Of a stretch of 46,874 bases of DNA, positions 43,514 through 46,874 are shown in pieces. Below the pieces are notes generated by a model, which did no database searches, was not told the DNA's origin, and worked only from the letters and a program-made list of their open reading frames with translations. Within the stretch, counting starts at the first letter, position 1. Every line of letters starts with the position of its first letter. A program made the position numbers and the translations under genes. Source of the stretch: Phocaeicola plebeius (lineage in GTDB: Bacteria > Bacteroidota > Bacteroidia > Bacteroidales > Bacteroidaceae); NCBI GenBank assembly GCA_004558305.1, contig SFDG01000006.1:1-46874 (forward strand), given 5' to 3'.

Positions 43514-43633
43514 CAGCGTGATTTTAGTAAAATTAATCCCATCAAACAGGGTATTTGTCTATATATAGTCAATATATTTTACTAGCTCACAAAGCGAGGA
43601 ACATACATTACTTTACTATAAATACATAATAAC

Positions 43634-45073
43634 ATGAAAGCATTGAACAAAGAGACTGCCGTAAAGACAGTACGCCCCGAGAGAATCATCCAGTTTGGTG
43701 AAGGCAATTTCCTCCGCGCATTCGTAGACTGGATTATCTGGAACATGAACCAGAAGACAGACTTCAACAGCAGTGTTGTGGTAGTCCAGCCCATTGACAA
43801 AGGTATGGTGGACATGCTGAACGGGCAAGACGACCTGTACCATGTCAACCTGCAAGGTCTGGACAAGGGGGAAGCCGTGAACAGCCTGACCATGATTGAT
43901 GTCATCAGCCGTGCCCTCAATCCCTATACCCAGCACGAAGCCTTCATGCAGCTGGCAGAACAACCCGAAATGCGTTTTGTTATCTCGAATACGACCGAAG
44001 CCGGCATCACGTTTGATCCTGCCTGTCGACTGGAGGATGCACCGGCTTCCTCTTATCCCGGCAAGTTGACCCAACTGCTCTACCACCGCTTCAAGACATT
44101 CAACGGCGACCCGACAAAGGGACTGATCATCTTCCCCTGCGAACTGATTTTCCTGAACGGACATAAGCTGAAGGAGACCATCTACCAGTATATCGAGCTG
44201 TGGAACTTGGGCGACGACTTCAAGCAGTGGTTTGAACAGTCATGTGGTGTATACGCCACACTGGTTGACCGAATTGTTCCGGGATTCCCTCGCAAGGACA
44301 TCGCCGCTATCAAGGAGAAACTGCAGTATGACGACAACCTGGTGGTGCAGGCTGAAATCTTCCACCTGTGGGTCATCGAAGCTCCGCAGGAAGTGGCCAA
44401 GGAATTCCCTGCCGACAAGGCCGGCCTTAACGTATTGTTCGTTCCGTCGGAAGAACCGTACCACGAGCGGAAGGTCACCCTGTTGAACGGCCCGCACACA
44501 GTACTTTCACCAGTCGCTTATCTGTCGGGCATCAACATTGTCCGCGATGCATGCCAGCATCCGGTGGTAGGCAAGTACATCCATAAGGTGATGTTCGACG
44601 AACTGATGGAAACACTCAACTTGCCGAAACCAGAACTGGAAAAATTCGCCAACGATGTACTGGAACGCTTCAACAACCCGTTTGTAGACCATCAGGTAAC
44701 CAGCATCATGCTGAACTCGTTCCCGAAATTCCAGACTCGTGACCTGCCGGGACTGAAAACTTACCTGCAGCGAAAGGGAGAACTGCCGAAAGGTCTGGTA
44801 CTGGGACTGGCCGCTATCATCACTTACTACAAGGGGGGCGTACGTGCCGACGGTGCCGAAATCGTGCCGAACGACGCACAGGACATCATGGACCTGCTGC
44901 GTGACTTGTGGGCAACGGGCGACACACAGAAAGTCACTGAAGGCGTATTGGCTGCTGCCTCCATTTGGGGAGAAGATCTGAACGCTATTCCGGGCCTGGC
45001 GGCAGCCGTGAAGGCAAACCTTGACAGCATTCAGGAAAAGGGTATGCTGGCCACCGTAGAAAGCATCCTCTAA
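43634..45073 (+). CDS. uxaB: Tagaturonate reductase (altronate oxidoreductase)
   Basis: 479-residue NAD-dependent enzyme of the mannitol dehydrogenase/polyol family that reduces tagaturonate to altronate. The dinucleotide-binding start IIQFGEGNFLRAFVDWIIWN and the VDRIVPGFPRK block are conserved, as is VISNTTEAGI. The length matches UxaB rather than the shorter mannitol-type enzymes. It lies head to head with uxaC; the next enzyme (altronate dehydratase) is not in the window. A hairpin (45103-45121) lies behind it, and an intron follows. Confidence 0.93.
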   Translation: MKALNKETAVKTVRPERIIQFGEGNFLRAFVDWIIWNMNQKTDFNSSVVVVQPIDKGMVDMLNGQDDLYHVNLQGLDKGEAVNSLTMIDVISRALNPYTQHEAFMQLAEQPEMRFVISNTTEAGITFDPACRLEDAPASSYPGKLTQLLYHRFKTFNGDPTKGLIIFPCELIFLNGHKLKETIYQYIELWNLGDDFKQWFEQSCGVYATLVDRIVPGFPRKDIAAIKEKLQYDDNLVVQAEIFHLWVIEAPQEVAKEFPADKAGLNVLFVPSEEPYHERKVTLLNGPHTVLSPVAYLSGINIVRDACQHPVVGKYIHKVMFDELMETLNLPKPELEKFANDVLERFNNPFVDHQVTSIMLNSFPKFQTRDLPGLKTYLQRKGELPKGLVLGLAAIITYYKGGVRADGAEIVPNDAQDIMDLLRDLWATGDTQKVTEGVLAAASIWGEDLNAIPGLAAAVKANLDSIQEKGMLATVESIL

Positions 45074-45102
45074 ACCATTTCTGTTACAAATCATAATCTC
45101 CT

Positions 45103-45124
45103 GCCGTAGACCGGCGACGGCTTT
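45103..45124 (+). terminator. Short hairpin behind uxaB, possible terminator
   Basis: GCCGT (45103-45107) pairs with ACGGC (45117-45121), followed by TTTG. The T-tract is weak. Confidence 0.35.
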
Positions 45125-45133
45125 GTTACGACA

Positions 45134-46786
45134 ATCGAGTAGGAGGTAAACGCTAATCATAGGCGTTTATCTCCTACTTTCACGTTTACCGACCTCTCAC
45201 ACCACCGTACGTGCCGTTCGGCATACGGCGGTTCCTTATTATTGCACGCGGACTATTAAACGATGATAGTCCATCAGACATGGCCAGCCTTGCCTCCGTA
45301 GTGCCTCGTTGCCTATGGCCCGATGTAATATCGGACTCTTTGTAACTCGCCAGTACTTCTTGCTGCTGTTGCCCCACTCGTAGGCTTGCCATTCCGATAT
45401 GCCGCACTTGATAAGGTTCTTCACCTTCGTGCGGCATTTCTTCCAGGCTTTCCATATACACATGCGGTAACGGCGGCGTAGCCATTCGTCAATCTCTTTC
45501 AGTCGATTCTGCATATCTGCCAACTGAAAGTACGTTATCCATCCGCGGATGATTTGGTGCATCTTATCCTTGCGGGATTGATACCCCATGCCATTGCTGC
45601 GATGGGTGGCGACTTTCAGCTTCTGTTTCAGCTTCGCATATGTCTTGGAATGGACGGTCAGACGGCATTCTCCACGCATGATGCGGAAGGAATAGCCGAG
45701 ATATTTCATTCCGACAATACTGCCCACCTCGGTCTTCTCGCGGTTCACCTTCAAGTAAAGATGCTTCTCGATAAAGGCCGTGACGGACTTGCTGACGCGA
45801 TGGGCGGCTCGCCTGCTCTTGCAGAAGATTATGCTGTCGTCTGCGTAGCGGACGAAGCGCAGTCCTCTCCTTTCGAGTTCCTTGTCCAGTTCATTCAACA
45901 TGATATTGCTCAGCAATGGACTGAGAGGACCGCCCTGCGGCGTACCTTCCTCCGTTGGCTGCACTATTCCATGTACCATTACGCCGCTGCGGAGGTACTT
46001 GTGTATCAAGGATACTACACGGCCGTCCTTTATCGTGCGACTCAGCACCTCTATCAGTTTGCTTTGGTTCACGGTGTCGAAGAAACGCTCCAAGTCGATG
46101 CCCACGGCATACTTGTAGCCCTCGGTCACGTTCTTCCGTGCCTCGTGCAGGGCATCGTGCGCGCCACGTTTCGGACGGAAACCATAACTTGTACGACTGA
46201 ACCGGGGCTCGTAGATACGAGAGAGAACCTGGCTGATTGCTTGCTGGACCATGCGGTCTATGACCGTAGGGATGCCTAGCAGACGTTTCTTGCCATTGTC
46301 CTTCGGGATTTCCACGCGCCGTACGGGATTGGGGACATATGTCCCGTCCATGAGGGAATGGCGCAGGTCTTCGATATGGGACTGGCACCAAGAAAACAAT
46401 TCCTTGACCTCCATCCCATCAACTCCGCCTTTTCCTTTGTTACGCACCACTTGACTATAGGCGGCGCGCAGGTTGGGCAGGTCGATTATCTGTTCCATGA
46501 GGTCATTCACCCCAAAGTGCGATTCAACAAGCTCGCCTTCGACTATCTCCATGTAGGTCTGCACTCCCACATACCCTTCGGATGCCGTCCTATCTCTTTG
46601 TGGGCAGCCATGCGCACTTGACGATGTTTTCTGCATTCTTTCCTGCATCGAGTAATCTTTTATTGGTGGACTTGTTTCAATAAGGTTCGGCCCTTCCCCT
46701 GTATGAAACGGGTACTATGGCCTCTGCTGACTTCTCACGACAAGCTTTACTCCGCGATTCCAAGTGTCCTACGACCTGTTGTAATC
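45134..46786 (-). mobile_element. Group II intron (right boundary not resolved)
   Basis: On the minus strand this holds a maturase gene, then domain V and domain VI. Domain V (45201-45232) has the CCGTATGCC..GGCACGTACGG signature. Domain VI (about 45138-45198) has a long stem, GTAGGAGATAAACGC with GCGTTTACCTCCTAC. The 3' end is near 45134 (CGAT). Upstream of the gene the conserved GAGAAGTCAGCAGAGGCCAT is visible at 46716-46735. The space to the window edge (226 nt) is too short for domains I-III, so the 5' part is either beyond the window or lost. Confidence 0.72.
45239..46648 (-). CDS. Group II intron reverse transcriptase/maturase
   Basis: 469-residue intron-encoded protein. The reverse-transcriptase domain (about 60-310) has GIDLERFFDTVN (183-194), EGTPQGGPLSPLLSNIMLNE (234-253) and the catalytic YADD (268-271). 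The maturase domain X follows (about 360-440, IIRGWITYFQLADM). No HNH endonuclease is seen at the C-terminus, so the intron would use other priming for DNA insertion. The stop codon lies only 6 bases from domain V. The gene is intact. It lies antisense to uxaB, downstream of it, and does not interrupt a recognisable gene. Confidence 0.92.
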   Translation of the reverse strand: MQERMQKTSSSAHGCPQRDRTASEGYVGVQTYMEIVEGELVESHFGVNDLMEQIIDLPNLRAAYSQVVRNKGKGGVDGMEVKELFSWCQSHIEDLRHSLMDGTYVPNPVRRVEIPKDNGKKRLLGIPTVIDRMVQQAISQVLSRIYEPRFSRTSYGFRPKRGAHDALHEARKNVTEGYKYAVGIDLERFFDTVNQSKLIEVLSRTIKDGRVVSLIHKYLRSGVMVHGIVQPTEEGTPQGGPLSPLLSNIMLNELDKELERRGLRFVRYADDSIIFCKSRRAAHRVSKSVTAFIEKHLYLKVNREKTEVGSIVGMKYLGYSFRIMRGECRLTVHSKTYAKLKQKLKVATHRSNGMGYQSRKDKMHQIIRGWITYFQLADMQNRLKEIDEWLRRRYRMCIWKAWKKCRTKVKNLIKCGISEWQAYEWGNSSKKYWRVTKSPILHRAIGNEALRRQGWPCLMDYHRLIVRVQ

Positions 46787-46842
46787 AGTAATTTTGCACC
46801 ATCAAAAAATAGCAAAGTTGAATCATCACTTATGAACAAGGT

Positions 46843-46872
46843 TTTGCCAATAAAAAGGTGTTCATATCTTTG
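46843..46872 (+). promoter_or_regulatory. Rightward promoter at the window edge
   Basis: TTTG at 46843-46846 and TATCTTTG at 46865-46872, 18 bases apart, face a gene outside the window. An 8-bp inverted repeat, TATGAACA (46831-46838) with TGTTCATA (46859-46866), overlaps both elements, so it may be an operator. Confidence 0.6.
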
Positions 46873-46874
46873 TA

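Noticed and set aside
45103..45134. Class C intron insertion behind a terminator
   Set aside because: The hairpin near 45103-45121 lies on the 3'-exon side of the intron, while class C introns have the terminator on the 5'-exon side.

Overview
The window is chromosomal DNA of a Bacteroidales bacterium, most likely a gut Bacteroides/Phocaeicola-type species. The evidence is a set of promoters of the Bacteroidetes type (TTTG near -33, TAnnTTTG near -7), surface-lipoprotein signals of the form Cys-Ser-Asp-Asp, a fused FeoA-FeoB, lysine synthesis through DapL, the VirE/DUF4248/HU/smalltalk/amidase cassette, a C10 protease and GH35/uronate catabolism genes. No species call is possible from the sequence alone.

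Layout. (1) 1-3.8 kb: an Rpn-type nuclease, then on the minus strand a C10 cysteine protease followed by a small lipoprotein that may be its partner, with three hairpin repeats around them. (2) 3.8-9.1 kb: a GC-rich accessory cassette. It holds a divergent small HTH-like gene, a VirE/primase-like ATPase, a DUF4248 protein, an HU-like protein, a 35-residue membrane peptide (smalltalk) and a peptidoglycan amidase. Its spacers carry palindromes and composite repeats. (3) 9.2-12.9 kb: a complete DpnII-like (GATC) restriction-modification unit, visibly richer in A+T, lying between two 34-bp direct repeats that are also promoters, then a surface lipoprotein. (4) 13.3-19.6 kb: a lipoprotein phosphoesterase, tilS, feoAB with its Cys-rich partner, two tRNA-Cys and one tRNA-Lys. 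(5) 19.6-31.9 kb: a GH35 beta-galactosidase, then the minus-strand operon gltB-gltD-asnB-dapF-dapL, which links ammonia assimilation to asparagine, lysine and diaminopimelate synthesis. (6) 32.2-41.7 kb: kdsB, a degenerate M16 peptidase and a 14-repeat MORN protein in one operon; then yhcH, glgB, a membrane protein, proS and an MBL-fold hydrolase. (7) 41.9-46.9 kb: divergent uxaC and uxaB (hexuronate catabolism), then a group II intron with its reverse transcriptase, and a rightward promoter at the window edge.

The two most interesting points are the R-M unit bounded by promoter-bearing direct repeats, which looks like an insertion with long target duplication, and the VirE-HU-smalltalk-amidase cassette. 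The latter combines replication-type and lysis-type genes with a set of palindromes and resembles a reduced satellite or phage-like module of unknown function.
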